Shown in pieces: positions 39,819 through 52,560 of a DNA stretch of 64,000 nt. The DNA is from Sarcomyxa edulis (Eukaryota; Basidiomycota; Agaricomycetes; Agaricales; Mycenaceae): the NCBI GenBank assembly GCA_009761415.1, contig QUOL01000014.1, forward strand, positions 620,001-684,000, read 5' to 3'. A program made the position numbers and the translations under genes. The first letter of the stretch is position 1; the number at the start of each line of letters is the position of its first letter. The notes below the pieces were generated by a model that saw only the letters and a list, made by a program, of their open reading frames with translations, had not been told where the DNA came from and did not search any database.

Positions 39819-42778
39819 CTATCTGCCTATCATCCCCGTCCAATCAAACTTATCGTATCTCTTCTTGAACTGCGCGACTCGTTCTTTGTTACTCCGGAAA
39901 TCGATTCTTCTCGGTCGACGCCACTTTCTCGGTTCGATTTCGAGCACATTCCCAATGATCTCACCCGCAAAATACCTTCGCAGAAAAAACGCAACCTCAG
40001 TACAAGGTAAAATTGATCCAGACATCGTAGAACATACCTTGGAAAATCGCCTCCGCCTTTCTCTCCCTCGTCCATCCCTTCTTCACCTTCTTCGACAGCG
40101 CCTCCAGTACCCTCAATGACATGTCCATACCCCCTTTCCCCTTTATGATCAAACTGTACCATAAAATAAGGCAAATTCGGCACCATAGCCCGGCGAAATC
40201 CTCCTGGCCTGGCTGAGAAATCAATCAATTTTTTATGTTGAGACCATTCAGCTTCCGAGGCTAGTATCGATTCCTGCATCCATGAAACACGACAAATCAA
40301 TCATAATGAGGGACAGAAGAAATGAACGCCACCCAGTCGAACTTACCTTGAAATATCCAGGCATTACCTCATACTGATCCCACGGAAGTGGAACACATTC
40401 AATGCATGTATGTCTCTGCTGCTTCAGCGAAATGACAGTCTCGTAGAAAATAACACCCTTGTCTTCTTCTGCGAACATGCGCATGAGACATTTCATGAAA
40501 TTCTTGGGAACCAAAGAGAATTCAGTCATCGGAACGGATATGTCAAGACTCGAAAGGTACTCACCCGGACCTCATCCCAAACGTCATCGTCGCCTTCGAG
40601 CATATTCAGATGGTGTTGGATAGGGACAATGAGGCAATGTGCGTCCACTAATTCGTCGTTTACCGTGCACGAGAGGTAGACTCTGGTGCCCATAGCCACT
40701 ACAGGAGCTTTTGGTGGAGAATCGTCCTCTCCAAAACAGAATTGGCATGATGCCATGGCCTGTTGCGTCCGCTTATAGTCTAAAAGGTAGAACACCGAAG
40801 TTGATTAGACACATATATATAGTAGCCAGATATCCGGAACGAGCGAGGCAAGTCTACTGACCATGGACTGCAAATTGCCGCTTCATAGCGTCGGATCTCA
40901 TCTTTTGTCGACCAAGTTTCTCTGCGTTCTCATCGATGTAATCCAGATCGTTCTGAAAAGAAAACGTCGACGTTCGTATTGTTGATTAGTTAGAATGAAA
41001 CAAAGAACTTACCCGGAACTTCCCATCTCCCATGATTGCACTAGCAAACTGAGCATCAAGGTTTTTCTGGTCTGCCATACCAGCTCCAAATCTTTCCTGC
41101 CGTAGCATTTCTCCAAGGGTCGTTGTGTCATCATCCGCATTATAACGAATGATCTCCCCAGTTTTTGGGTCATGCGTTTCAAACTATGACCATATAAGTA
41201 AGAAGGACAGGCAAGTCAGCGATGAATAGTACCTTTTCTGGCTTCTTCCTGCGATTCCCAGGCAGAATAGCATCATCTTCTTTCCCGTGCCCTACATCGT
41301 AGAGCCTTCCTCGTCCATCCAAAGTCGGCAATACTTCCGTCACCACTTTAGTTCGTACACCACCGCGGCCAGTATTTGCAGAACTAGCACCGAGGCCAAC
41401 ATTGTTCTTCAAGTCCTCATATTCACGCTCAAGGGCATCAGCATCGGGGCTACCCAAAAGCTTGGCGCGCAAGACTTTAGCTTGCAGCCGATTGAGATTC
41501 GAAGGAGATATTGGTCTTCTTCCTGTAGATGCTGCAGACGTCGTAGGTGTCATGACAGATGGAATGGGGGTGTGAGACTGCATGAGGGGAGAAGCAGCTT
41601 GCGATGGAAGGCGTAGCGAGTCAAGACGACGATTCGGAGGATGTGAGGGTGTAGATGGGTCGCTTTCCCCAGGTCGTCGGAAAGAAGCACTTCGACTTGA
41701 CGCACCACTTCCACCTATGTCTGTAAACATAAGTCCCTTCTCGCCTCCTTGTGTGACATCTCGTCCCTTTCCTTTACGTTCCCAGTCCCTGCCTCGCCCA
41801 CTGTCAGAACGTCTGCCTTCTCTTTCGTCTAGAACCCTTCTCTCTTCTTTGGCTTCCTCGAATGCTGCTAGAGAACCAAACCTTTCTAATGCGACCTGTT
41901 CAATAGACTGTCCCTCTTCTTCAGCGGTCTCATAGACACGTTTGAGACGCATCATGCGCCATTGAGATCCTGGGCCCCCTGGTGTGATAGGTTTCGGAGG
42001 AGGAGGAGGCGCGTCGTGATCAAATGGTTTGCCTTCTTTAAGGTCTACGTTGAGCTCTCTGTAACTGACGGCCGGCTGTATTGGAATGATAATATAATTC
42101 AACGGCTTTCAGCGAGGAACTTTGTAAAGGCATTGATGTGGCGCACCTTGTCAGGATCAGGTCTATCGGGCCTCTTCTTCTTGATATCTGTTCCCAAGCT
42201 AGAGAAGAAGTCTACACCACCTGAGGGATTACGTGCACTGTCATTGGGCTCGCCATAATCGTCCGTGAATGACTCGTCTCCTGTTGGGAGCTGGACACGA
42301 GAGCCGGAACTCGGTGTTTCTATGCGAGTAGGGGTAGACATTGAATTACCAGGATGTAACATCCAATCATCTCTCTTTAGAACACTTTCTGTAGCAAGAG
42401 TCGGGGGAAGAGCTGGACCAGAAGGGTCAGAAACAGCGGAAGAAGTCAATTTGAGGCTCTCCGCACTCGGAATTGTTGTAGCTAATGGCTTTTCGAACAC
42501 ATGCATAGGTGAGGATATGGTTCCAGACTACAGAGAGACATCAAACTCACGCGTTCACCATCCATATCTATGTTCTTCTCGACCCACATATCATCGTCGT
42601 CTGGGTCATCGTCGACGATTTTGAGTTTCGAATCGCCGTCGTGGTTGGTTCGTTTGTGTTTATGTCTTTTGGTCTCGTCATGGCCGTGCTTGCTTCGTTT
42701 CCTGGATTTTCTCTCTGGATCAGAGTCCTTTTCGTGAGTTCGTTTGGACTTGGAAGAATGTTTGTGTGGTTCATTCAT
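39819..42778 (-). CDS. Cwf19-like splicing protein (CwfJ family)
   Basis: Starts MNEPHKHSSKSKRTHEKDSD, a Lys/His-rich nuclear arm. It continues with WVEKNID, a disordered middle (DDWMLHPGNSMSTP, VDFFSSLGTDIKKKRPDRPD) and YRELNVDLKEGKPFDHDAPP. The segment ETHDPKTGEIIRYNADDDTT and NLDAQFASAIMGDGKFRNDLDY precede the CwfJ C-terminal domain 1. That domain is HIT-like (SCQFCFGED, VYLSCTVNDELVDAHCLIVP). CwfJ domain 2 has NFMKCLMRMFAEEDKGVIFYE, ECVPLPWDQYEVMPGYFKES, NLPYFMVQFDHKGERGYGHV and the end WRRPRRIDFRSNKERVAQF, FDWTGMIG. Cwf19/CWF19L2 binds late spliceosomes and is linked to intron-lariat disassembly. Stop 39819-39821. Minus strand, like the nearby Prp2 gene. Confidence 0.93.
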
Positions 42779-42989
42779 AGAGATTGAGTGAAAGTAGGTG
42801 GATGGTGGAAGACAAGTGACTTTGATCGAAATATGACGACGATCATCAAGTTCGCGATCAAATTACCCGACCAAGTAACAATCCATTATGTTCCACCATG
42901 CAGTCTACAAGCAATAAATAGTACATCCACAGTCAAATATTAGAAAGATAGCAGCAGCCATAGTCCATAATACAAGCCATACAACCGAT

Positions 42990-45480
42990 TCAAGGGCACA
43001 ACTTACCCGCAAGTTCATCAATCAGCCTCTTCACCTCCTTCTTAGTTACACCAAGCTCTCCACAGCCTCCCTTCACCAATTTACTCTTCAAGATTGTCTG
43101 AGCCTGCAGGACGTCGAGCAACGACGACAATTGAGACTCCCAGAACGGTGAAAAAAGAAGCAGGAGAGCCAACGAAGCAGTAAGCCGATGAACTGGGATA
43201 ATCAAGTCAGTATCTCGTACGCATTCGACAGTCCAGACGCCCTGCTGAAGAGAATTTACTCACCAACTTCTTCACTCCCTTTCTCTCGATCAAGAGCCTC
43301 AACAACAGCACTAACCATTTCGACTTCCCAATCCTCATCCTCCTCCTCGCCCTGCCCAACCCCACCACCCCGTCCCTTTTGCGTCCAAGCCGCCACGTTG
43401 AAGGCCAAACTTGCAGCAGCAGTTCTCACCGCGGAATCCGCGTGCAACAGGGTCGGAACTAACAGACTCGTCAAATTGCCTTTCGATTGCGCTCTCGACA
43501 ATAATTTGCGAGCCAAGGGCGGACTGCAAAATGCATTAGAAAGCAGCCGAAGAACAGTCAAGATATAGTTCCTCGAGTTTGCCGCCGAGGTTTGCACAGC
43601 GGTATTCGCCTTGGTCAATAGTATTGATATTGGGTCCGTGTTGGGATCAAGCACTGAAGCAGACCACGACCCTACGGCAGGATCCAGAAGCGCAAGACGC
43701 CACATGTCTACTAGGGGGAACAGAGATTCGATAGGCAAGACTTGTATCAAAGTGACGGTAATTTGAGTCCATGCTGTTAGCAATGCAGGTGTCGCTGACG
43801 GTAAATTAGGAGGAGGTGTGGCTGTTTTAGCCCCGGCGAATCTTGATTTGAGGTATGGAACAACGGCATCTGTTAAGGTTTGTTTGACTTGGACCGGGGT
43901 TTTCGAAAGCGATGCGGACCAGGAAGTTTGAGGAGCAAGATCCACGAATGAGACAAGTTTGTTGAGGACTGTATCAAGAACGGGGACCTGGGCGAAAAGG
44001 ATGGGGTTTAGTGATATGGATTGGATGGCGGGGATGCTGAGCGATTTATGAGGGTGTGCTTCATTGGAGAAAAATAATTTCCTCATCAGCACGAGTGGGC
44101 ACATCTCGACATGGCAGAACATACGTGGATAAGCTTGGAAAATCAGGAGATCAATCTGCGTTCTAAGCTCATTTGCATCAGCACCTTTCATTTCGTGTAT
44201 CTAAAGATCATATTGAGCATGATATCAAAGTATATAGGAGATAAACAAATACCTTCTTTCCATCCAGGAAGAATATGAACGTCGGTGTAACCCGAACGCC
44301 CCATTGACCCGCAACATTATTCCCCAACCCAACCCCAAGGTCAATCTTGGTGAAGGCTGCACCAATTCCACCTTTAATGCCAGATTTAATACCCTTTTCG
44401 CTTGCTAGACTCTCAAATACTGGTTCTATCATTCTGCATGGAGGGCACGTGGCTGATGTGAAGAACGCAACGACTGCTTTATGAGTCCGGATGAATGAAT
44501 TGAATGACGCGGGATTTGTCGACGGATGAACGGGTGCCGTCAGTCCCGTTAAGGGGGTAGGAGTGGGGGATTGAGTGGGGGGAGGTGTGGGCAGACCCTG
44601 AGACTGGGCTTGCGCTGCGACAGCTTGGAGGATCGACGCAGTGAGCTGTGGATCAAGGGATGGCGCGGCAGCTGCAGTAGTTGGTGGGGGTGTAGGGGCT
44701 CCGGTAGCAGGCCCAGGACCTCGGAACATGGAATCGATCGTTGGACGGAGCGCTGCTCCAAAAGGCGTTGAAAGGAAGTCTGCGGGAAGATCTAGCGCAT
44801 TGGAATGAAGCTCAGCCAATCAAATACTGGCAGCTTGAGAGTAATAGAGTAATGAAAGTTGAACGGTCATACGAACTCACCTTTAATGAAGGAAGGGATG
44901 GAACCTCCTGTTAGGAAACCCACGCAGTCATTAGTGAAGGAGTTGCAATTAAAGTCTGAGCGCACTCGTCAGGATCAACTAGTTCGCCAACATGGTTCGA
45001 TATGCGTACCTAGGAGATGGTACTATTGAATGGTTAATACGAGGTTGTTCAAAGAACTTATGATACAACTACTCACTTTATCAGCGGTATAATGATCTCT
45101 CATTTCAGTCAAGTATTCCTCAAACGTGTCTTCATCAATAGCGGTCTCCCCCATGTCTACAATTTGAAGAGGTTGGCCATGCTAGATGGAAAGACGAGAT
45201 TGATCATGCCGTTCGATATTAATATCATTTGGAGAAATAGAGGACATACGTGCGATCTTCCAGGTTGAGTAATACTGATTCCTTGGCCATAGAATACCTC
45301 CTTACCAAAGACTACAACAGAGGTATGCCTATGAGCGTACAGTGAGTATTGAGCGAGGTTGCAATCTTTGTAACGGACTGACCAGACGCCGTCGATCTGC
45401 CTCCCTGTGAGCTGACGAGAAAGCTGTTTGGCCATGCCATTGCTCAGATCGTATACATAGAGCTGAACAGGACTAGACAT
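42990..45480 (-). CDS. PPPDE (DeSI-type) peptidase - thioredoxin - PUL fusion protein
   Basis: The N-terminal PPPDE domain starts MSSPVQLYVYDLSNGMAKQL at 45480. The catalytic His is in HRHTSVVVFGKEVFYGQGI. The catalytic Cys is in YHLLDFNCNSFTNDCVGFLTGG; YHLL and part of the Asp codon come from a 13-nt exon at 45010-45022. After ADFLSTPFG a Pro/Ala-rich linker leads to a thioredoxin domain (AVVAFFTSATCPPCRMIEPV with CPPC active site, then VRVTPTFIFFLDGK). The C-terminal half is a PUL domain made of helical repeats (SISLNPILFAQVPVLDTVLN, SSVVVFL-type absent, NYILTVLRLLSNAF, LDVLQAQTILKSKLVKGG). PPPDE enzymes remove SUMO or ubiquitin, and PUL domains bind the Cdc48 C-terminus, so the protein probably works with Cdc48. 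Stop 42990-42992. Confidence 0.88.
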
Positions 45481-45845
45481 TAGCGGGTATTCGGGGAGTG
45501 GATTAGATGAAATCTGATGGTCGAGGTACAAAATTGAAAATGCTCTCCAGAGTCTTCACTGACGCGTCCATCTATCGGCAGCAGTCACGTGCGCTACTGG
45601 AATTTTCTCGACGGCGGACGCAGTCCTCCTCCAAGTCAAACTCGACGAATTTGGAGCTCTATAGGAGATCAGAATCTCGGATTTTGTACCAACTAGTCTG
45701 CAATTCAAGAAAGAGATGCATACATCAATAATACTGTATATACACACGGTCCTCGAAAGATAACATAGATCCGAAATAGACACCAAAAACAAAACTCAGA
45801 ACACCAATAACCCCTGCCAGTAAAATAGAGCACTCGACCTTCCCT
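45481..45845. other. Short intergenic region
   Basis: About 365 bp upstream of the PPPDE gene and behind the membrane-protein stop. Nothing beyond presumed promoter and 3' UTR sequence was recognised. Confidence 0.45.
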
Positions 45846-46433
45846 CTATATCTCCCTGAGATGAACCTTGAGCGCGAACGGCTGTCCGTCGTTGTCGTAT
45901 TCATCGGCAACAAGAAAAGGGTCCAGTGGAAAGTCGTAGGTATGATGCCGGCGTTTGCCAGCAGAGGAATCCGGGTGGTCGCGCGGTTCGACAACAGGAA
46001 TGCGTCGGTCATGTTTCGGTTGAAAATCTTCGTAAGATAGATCTACCAAATTGACAGAAGCAGCAGGGAGAGGAGTTTCGGTGGGGGTCGGAGTAACGAA
46101 ATAGTTGATGGCTGAGACTGATGCTACCGGCTCGTGATGACATTCGTAATCATGCACTCGATCGATTCTAACAATTGGTGTATCCTGAGTATGTCCTAGC
46201 GCCATGGACGATCCCCAGGCATCCCCGCCAGTCGAATTTGACTCCAGGTCAGTTCCTGTTCCGGATGAGTTCAAGGAGGTAAACAGAGAGTTTTCTGATA
46301 GAGGAAGTTCTCCGAGGCCAAGCAAAGCGTGAGCCAGTAATAGAAGGCATCCCAGAAAAGCTGCGAGGACGAGACGATCCCATATTGCCGTCGCGTTTAT
46401 GCTGGGACGTGATTTCTGCTTCATTTTTGACAT
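45846..46433 (-). CDS. Single-pass membrane protein of unknown function
   Basis: One uninterrupted frame of about 195 residues from ATG 46433 (MSKMKQKSRPSINATAIWDR). One membrane helix follows at once (LVLAAFLGCLLLLAHALLGLG), with basic residues before it, so a type II orientation with the long part outside or in the lumen is likely. The rest is Ser/Thr/Asn-rich at first (candidate N-glycosylation at NSSG and NSTG) and then acidic and His-rich (HDYECHHEP, DRRIPVVEPRDHPD, HTYDFPLDPFLVADEYDND). No family was recognised. Stop 45846-45848. The clean frame, membrane helix and patterned composition argue that it is real. Confidence 0.55.
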   Translation of the reverse strand: MSKMKQKSRPSINATAIWDRLVLAAFLGCLLLLAHALLGLGELPLSENSLFTSLNSSGTGTDLESNSTGGDAWGSSMALGHTQDTPIVRIDRVHDYECHHEPVASVSAINYFVTPTPTETPLPAASVNLVDLSYEDFQPKHDRRIPVVEPRDHPDSSAGKRRHHTYDFPLDPFLVADEYDNDGQPFALKVHLREI

Positions 46434-46699
46434 CCAGAGACGTATCAACGGATATCCCAGAGTGGTATAGATGAGAAAGGAGCAGGAGTAAGAGCGGGCG
46501 AGTACAGGTGCAAAAGTGAAATCCGAACAAGTCGAATTCGCAGTGGTTGCAGAAAGAGAGATCGGTCACACTGTGACAGCGTTGAGTATCATGGAATTTC
46601 AAATTTCCCCGCGTTGCTGTAATGCTCCCCTCCAAAAACATTAACGACCCATTAAGATGATGAATATGGTACAATACAGAAGGACAAGAGATCCTGCTA

Positions 46700-48156
46700 T
46701 TAGTTGCAGAACAACGTGCCAATGAAAATCCCTTGGTATGGTCCAAGGTGATTCAGAATGTTTCCTTCGAGGATGTTGGGTACAGTCTTGATCTGACATT
46801 GATCATCGTCTGCATCGTCGTTTCCTGTATGATTATGTGCGTGTCAAAATACAGACTGCGAAATTTAGACAAGGAATAATCATCTCACCTGGACACGCAA
46901 CAGCCGTGTTGGAGTCGACGAGGTGAATTTCGCCTTGAGGGTGTTCGAAACCTAGGAATCTACAGAAAGCCAGATAACATCAGTCTAATGATTTCGTTGA
47001 ACGTTTGAGGTATTTTTACCTCCCAGGTACTATCGGAACCAAATCCTTGGAGAGATAAAGATAAGTGGCGTGATTGACACCGCTCTCACATAAAACTCAC
47101 CTTCTCGTTATTCACGCGCTGGAAATTGGGGACCTGTCATCACGCGGGTTAACAAGATGGACAGCAATGCGGCACGACAGCAGACTGACCTTGGAATTGA
47201 ACAATTGAACAAACGCATCGTTCCCGACGCGAGGAGTGCCAAATGTTCGTCCCTGGATCGCGACATCGCTGGGAAGGTTGAGAGTCATGAACAAGGAATC
47301 CAATTCTGCCAGGGCACCGCCCAGACTGTGTCCAATCTAAGTCAATTGACGTGAGTGATCTGTGATTGAAGGTAGATGGGGTCAGTCTCACTCACAAGTG
47401 TTACGGTTTTTGAGTTGTTATCAGCCAACAGCTTCTTGACTTCCGCGAGAATCTGTGACGCGGTCTTTGCATGCTCATCGCGGAAGCCAGTATGAACCTC
47501 TACACCAGACGGTAATCCTGGGAAAAGGGTCGCGTCTAATGGACCACGAAGTACTTTGAGGTCGGTCAGATCCGACATCCTTTCGGCACGATAAATCAGT
47601 GGCAATGCAGACGCTATCAACATGCCCTAACTTACAATTGCACTGGGTCGGTGCCTTGGTGAGCAACAACCACAGAATTGTCTTGCGGGAAGTGTCCTTG
47701 AATATCGTGATAACGTCAACCTCGCGTCATCTTGTTATCGAACCCGAACTGACCGACGAAGACTATATATATAAAACAATAAGCAAATTTATCACCATAG
47801 CCTTGACTTGCATAGATACGTCAAACTCACAAAATTGTTCTGCGTTCCCATCGCCACCTGTAAGTGTCGGGTTGAACCCAGGCAATGCGTCGCAAGCCTC
47901 TGTATTTTCCTGAGCATGCCGCTAAGATTTATCGTATAAAAGATTGTTCCATACCTCCGCATTGCCATCCTTGAATTTTTTCAGGAGGACAATAAGCTGC
48001 CCGAGCGAACTGAGTGAACGGCACGATCGTAGAGAGTTGGTTCACGGAAAGTGACGTGACGGCATCAGCACGGCGCACAGGCACCAATTGACGAGGAGTA
48101 GGAGCAGCCAGTACACCGATGGAAACAGAAAGTAAGACTAACAATAGAGAGAACAT
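46700..48156 (-). CDS. Secreted class 3 lipase
   Basis: Signal peptide MFSLLLVLLSVSIGVLAAP, followed by a short propeptide-like segment. The first exons carry PFTQFARAAYCPPEKIQGWQCG, then VVVAHQGTDPVQLLSDLTDL with a lid region and EVHTGFRDEHAKTASQIL. The nucleophile elbow is IGHSLGGALAEL, formed across an intron near 47340-47395. Then follow VAIQGRTFGTPRVGNDAFVQ, VNNEKDLVPIVPG (candidate catalytic Asp), GFEHPQGEIHLVDS (candidate catalytic His), and a disulfide-type end CPGNDDADDQCQ. These are the features of fungal extracellular lipase_3 enzymes (Rhizomucor-type), which hydrolyse triacylglycerols. Stop 46700-46702, with IGTLFCN as last residues. About nine exons. Confidence 0.9.
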
Positions 48157-49038
48157 CTTGGTCGACCCCGTAATTATATTAAGTGCTGTATAAAGAAAAA
48201 GGCCAGCGAAAGAACGAATGCGAAAAAGCCGTCAAGGCAGGGGACTCGCCCAAGACAGGAAAAAGGAAGGTAGGAATGGGTCGGAAGGACGAACGAGAAA
48301 AGACATTGATAGAAGATGCTCAACATATAAGTATGTATCCACGGAAATGATGGACAGCAACAGATTGTGTTGATCACAGATTACGGCTTGGCGTATCTGA
48401 AGTCATGAGACGAAGATGAGACGTAGAGACGTAGAGATCTACATGAGTTCAAGTTGTCCCACTGGCAGGGCAGAGCGACAGCCAGTGCCATAGCTGTGCA
48501 GGATGCAACGCGTACCCATGGTCTTGAAAAGGGTTCGATCTGCGCGTTCCATCCAAGTTAACGTTGATGCAACGGGCGTTTAATCGCAAAGTCAATCGAT
48601 GATCATGATCCCAGCAGCGGGGATTCTGTAAAGCCAAGTTCAAGCCAAATGGTCTTCTCGGTTCTGCTGGTCACCATCAGGAATCTGAAGCACAAGCTAG
48701 CTGCTAGCGCTCATTTGACATAGAAGATGTAACAGGCCTTGATGCGGGTCCACAGGAAAATATGCATCCAGTGAAAAGGCAGAAATAACAATTGAAGGTG
48801 CGAGCAACGGACTCGAAGACGTCCCAGACGAATTTCCAATTCTAAATTTAGGGTTTCCAACAAACCATCTCCGATTCTTTATTCGTACGTATGCATTGCA
48901 CTCGTGCCCCATTCACCCCACAGCCTTTCTATATAACACTCTCATTCCTCAAGACTCGCAACTATTCGCGTTTGTCACCTCTTCTTCAATTTTTGGTCCA
49001 TGTTTTTCTGACAATATTGCATTCATCAGTATCATACC
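48157..49038. other. Divergent promoter region, lipase and zinc-cluster gene
   Basis: About 880 bp between two divergent start codons. No gene seen. It should contain both promoters. Confidence 0.5.
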
Positions 49039-52000
49039 ATGGACCCACATTTAAACCAAGAGTCGTGCGGTTCTCGGTCTGAAACCCATACGGTCTCATA
49101 CCCAGATAGCACCATCGCTATTCCAGGACTTCCCACTTTGCCAGTGAACTCTCATTCTTACCCGGACACGAGTTCGTATTCTACATGTCGCGATGTCAAT
49201 TCGTGCAGAAGCTCGTACAATCATCCGAGCACTTCGTCCTTGTCAGACCAGCACGTCTCACGCTCGACAATGTTTCCTGTACCAACCCAAAATGAGTACC
49301 AGACACCGCGGTTTACACCCGTCGGGTTCCCATATTCCCCAGATCCGGATGAATCATTTCAGACTACGCCTCCTGCCATCTCTCAGACACGCAGAGACTA
49401 CTTTGACTCTTTGGTCAATTCCCAGACACCTGCTTCCTATTATCCGTTAGACGAACATACAGTACAGCTTCCACATGATTCCCTTCTTATCGATTATAAC
49501 CAATCATCGACTCCAGGCCCTTCGGCGTTAGACGTCTCTGCACGGTCAGAGCGTCCTACACGACCACGCAAAACTCGACGGGAGAAGCCCCGTCTCGAGC
49601 TAGCCCCAGATCAGCCACTGACTACCCAAGGCACACCACGCGCACGCGTGTATGTAGCTTGTGCGCAATAGTACGTTTTTGTCTCGAATTGACGGTCCGA
49701 CCACGCTAGCTAATGTAGTTGTAGTCGAAATCGAAAAATCCGCTGCGACGGTGCCAAACCTAGGTTCGTTAAAATATATATCTTCAGCATGTGCTGACTG
49801 TTGCATTCTCATAGCTGTTGGAATTGCTCAAATCGGGCTAGTGGGAGTATTGAATGCACATACGATCCATTGCCGAAACGTCGTGGTCCGGATAAGACCC
49901 CAGGTGCACGTCAACGACTAGCCAGGGAACTGCGTCGTCAGACCGACAAGGTGTCAAGCCCTGCTCGCCGTAGGAAGAAACGTCCAGAGGCACTAGTCTC
50001 TGATGTGCATCATGATGATGTGGCCAACCCATCTAACTTCCCGGATCACGTTCAACACGATTTTTCCCAGCTAAACGATGCCTCTAGTAGTATCCCGAGG
50101 TCTCCTACGCTTCAGGTAATATCCATATTGCTCTCAAGATAACTAGCAAAATGACGAGACCGTCTTGATTTGACGAAGATGGCACTTTATGATGGGACAC
50201 CTCCCTTACACACTTATGAGCCGCTCAGCTCGACTCAACCTTTCGACGAGGATTCTTACGAGCACAACGGTGAAGATCAAGATGGACAAGAAGTGATCGT
50301 GTCCCAGCCATCCTTGGAGTTCACTCGAAAAACCTGGTGGGACTATCTCTTACACCTGTATGCACCTGAGCCAAATCACCGTCACACGTCTGCACAGCGC
50401 AAAGAAGCCGTCACGCATCTCACCGCCGATTTACGATTTCTTTTCCGTGTATCGATGTACTGGTTTTCTTTCTTCCACGTCCCCACTTTCTTTGGCAACT
50501 TGCTCGATTCGTCAAAGAGAGAGCACGTGCAACCAGGGCTAGTGCTGGCCGCTCTCGCGCTCTCTACGTTTTGGCAGAGCTCAGAAATAGGGAGAGGGAG
50601 AGAAGGCAGAACGCGGGCGTTGGTCTTCCGGATAGAAGCTCAAAACGCCTTGGAAAAGAGTATAAATGCCGGGTGGATTGACGAGACACTCGCTCAAGCT
50701 GCATGGGTGACTTGCTTCTATTTTCTATCTTTTGCTTCAGCTCACCCTAGACGATCCGCTGCTTTCAGATGTTAGCCATGTACGAAGTGTGTGCGCATCC
50801 GAACTTTTCTCCCCCCCGCGCTCGGTCGTCTATGACAATACTCGATTCTCTCATCCGGAGTATGGCCTTGACCTACCTTGACGCAGACGACCCAGAAACA
50901 TCAACATTCTCCCCGCGCAGTGTCGCAGCCATTCAGCCTCCACAGGAACCTCGAGGAATATATAGCAATGGTCTCAATCTTATTCCCTCTTCTTATTCTG
51001 GGCCTCTACTCCAACATTCACATAGCGGGACCGACGAGGACATCGGCTGTAATTGTTTATCAATGACGTTGAAGAGCCATTGGGCTGCTGTGGACGAGTA
51101 TACGCCCTTGTGGTCTTCTACACCTGCTTGGGATCCCTCGTGGTCCGAAGGCGATATCAGAAAGGAGTCATGCCGGAGGCTCTGCTGGAGCTCCATGATC
51201 CTCGCAACCGCCTACGTATCGTACGGGAATTCGATGAGCGGCCGCGATTCGGATTTGTTTGTCGCCGACCCGTCCAATTATGCCCTCCTTTTCTCTGGCG
51301 AATCGATCAGTCGTTCTTCTATCTCACAAGGTCCTAGACAATCTTCAAAGGATACTATCTGGGCGTTGTATGATCGTGCATTTCTCCTGTCACATAGTTG
51401 TATGCGGATGCGAAATGATACGTCTGTGACAGAGGCAGAGAAGGCGCATTTCGGGGTTACGGCTTGGTTAGAAGCTGATGCCATCGAGGCAGCGTTGAAT
51501 AGACATACTTGTGGCATCGAGAAAACTTTCATCTTCCAGGCACGAGAATATTTCTTCAAGTGAGTTTGTTATTTCTGTATCCAGCGCTAGCTGACCTGGC
51601 CAAAATACTAAGCATGCGGATGAGCATATCTTACGAATTTCGACGGTTCATTCCGATGGTCACTACAACGTACGTAACAAGCCAGAATTACCCCACTGTC
51701 TGCTGATGCCAAATTGTTGTACAGAAATTCGAATACTCAACTACACGTGAAGAAAGCACAAGAGTGGTGTACGTCTTTGTGGTTATTCTAGGCCTGACAC
51801 GTATACTGATGGCTTATTCTTAGTATCTCACCAAGCTGGTGTTGCTCACCAGTTTATGAATGGACTACACACGGTCACTGGCAATGTTAACAGTCTTTTG
51901 TCCGGGAGACCTTTCTTTGTTTTTTGGTTCATGGGCCAAATGTCACGGTATATATGTCTACAATGTTTGAAATTTCACTTAACTCTGACTCAATGTAAAT

Positions 52001-52293
52001 TTGATGATAGTGTCTTGACTTTGTGGCGATGTGACCCCACGTTAATCACGGCTCTCGATGTCTGCAAAGCTTTGATTGCACCGACCGACTACCTCACAGC
52101 TTTGTGGCCATCGCAGCGTAAGTGGGATCTTTGCAACATTTGTAATCTTCTTCGTTGACCGAATTTCGTCACAGAACAAAGGCAGATATACAAACATATC
52201 CGCGCGCAGGTCGAAGACGCGTGTCGCGTTTCTGGCGTGCCTCCTCCCCCTCCCCCTAACTGGACTCTTTCGCCTGAGGTAGTATTGATCTGA
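49039..52293 (+). CDS. Zn2Cys6 fungal transcription factor (second zinc Cys apparently Tyr)
   Basis: Starts MDPHLNQESCGSRSETHTVS. A basic segment (RPTRPRKTRREKPRLE) leads to the zinc cluster, rebuilt over two introns (49671-49724 and about 49767-49810): CAQ-Y-RNRKIRCDGAKPSCWNCSNRASGSIECTYDP. All expected ligands are present except the second, where canonical splicing gives TAT (Tyr). DNA-contact KRRGPDKTPGARQRLARELR and a basic tail follow. The C-terminal half is the fungal TF middle homology region (FTRKTWWDYLLHLYAP, FFHVPTFFGNLL, VQPGLVLAALALSTFWQSSE, AAWMLAMYEVCAHP, ESCRRLCWSSMILATAYVSY). The last exons end PPPPPPNWTLSPEVVLI, stop 52291-52293. Such proteins control metabolic or developmental genes. 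The target is unknown. Confidence 0.85.
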
Positions 52294-52560
52294 ACCTATA
52301 TCGCGTCTTTCACTGTGTATGAGCTGTGGACATCATTTCGCTTTCGGACATATAAGTAGACTTTTGAGTATGTACGTTTGTAGAGTTAGCTTTCACTTTG
52401 GGGCCCGGGTGTAATTGACGCGTTTTTTGGTCACGCTATATGATCAAACCCGGATCGGGAATTGTGGCTTCGGTTCTGACTACTTCCACCGTCCCCCACT
52501 TTGTCTCAACCCTCCACCACTTGACCAACACATCCATCTCTCAACATCACCTCCAATATC

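Noticed and set aside
41179..41935. Plus-strand frames opposite the Cwf19 gene
   Set aside because: They are shadows of the coding strand, which carries the recognisable family motifs.
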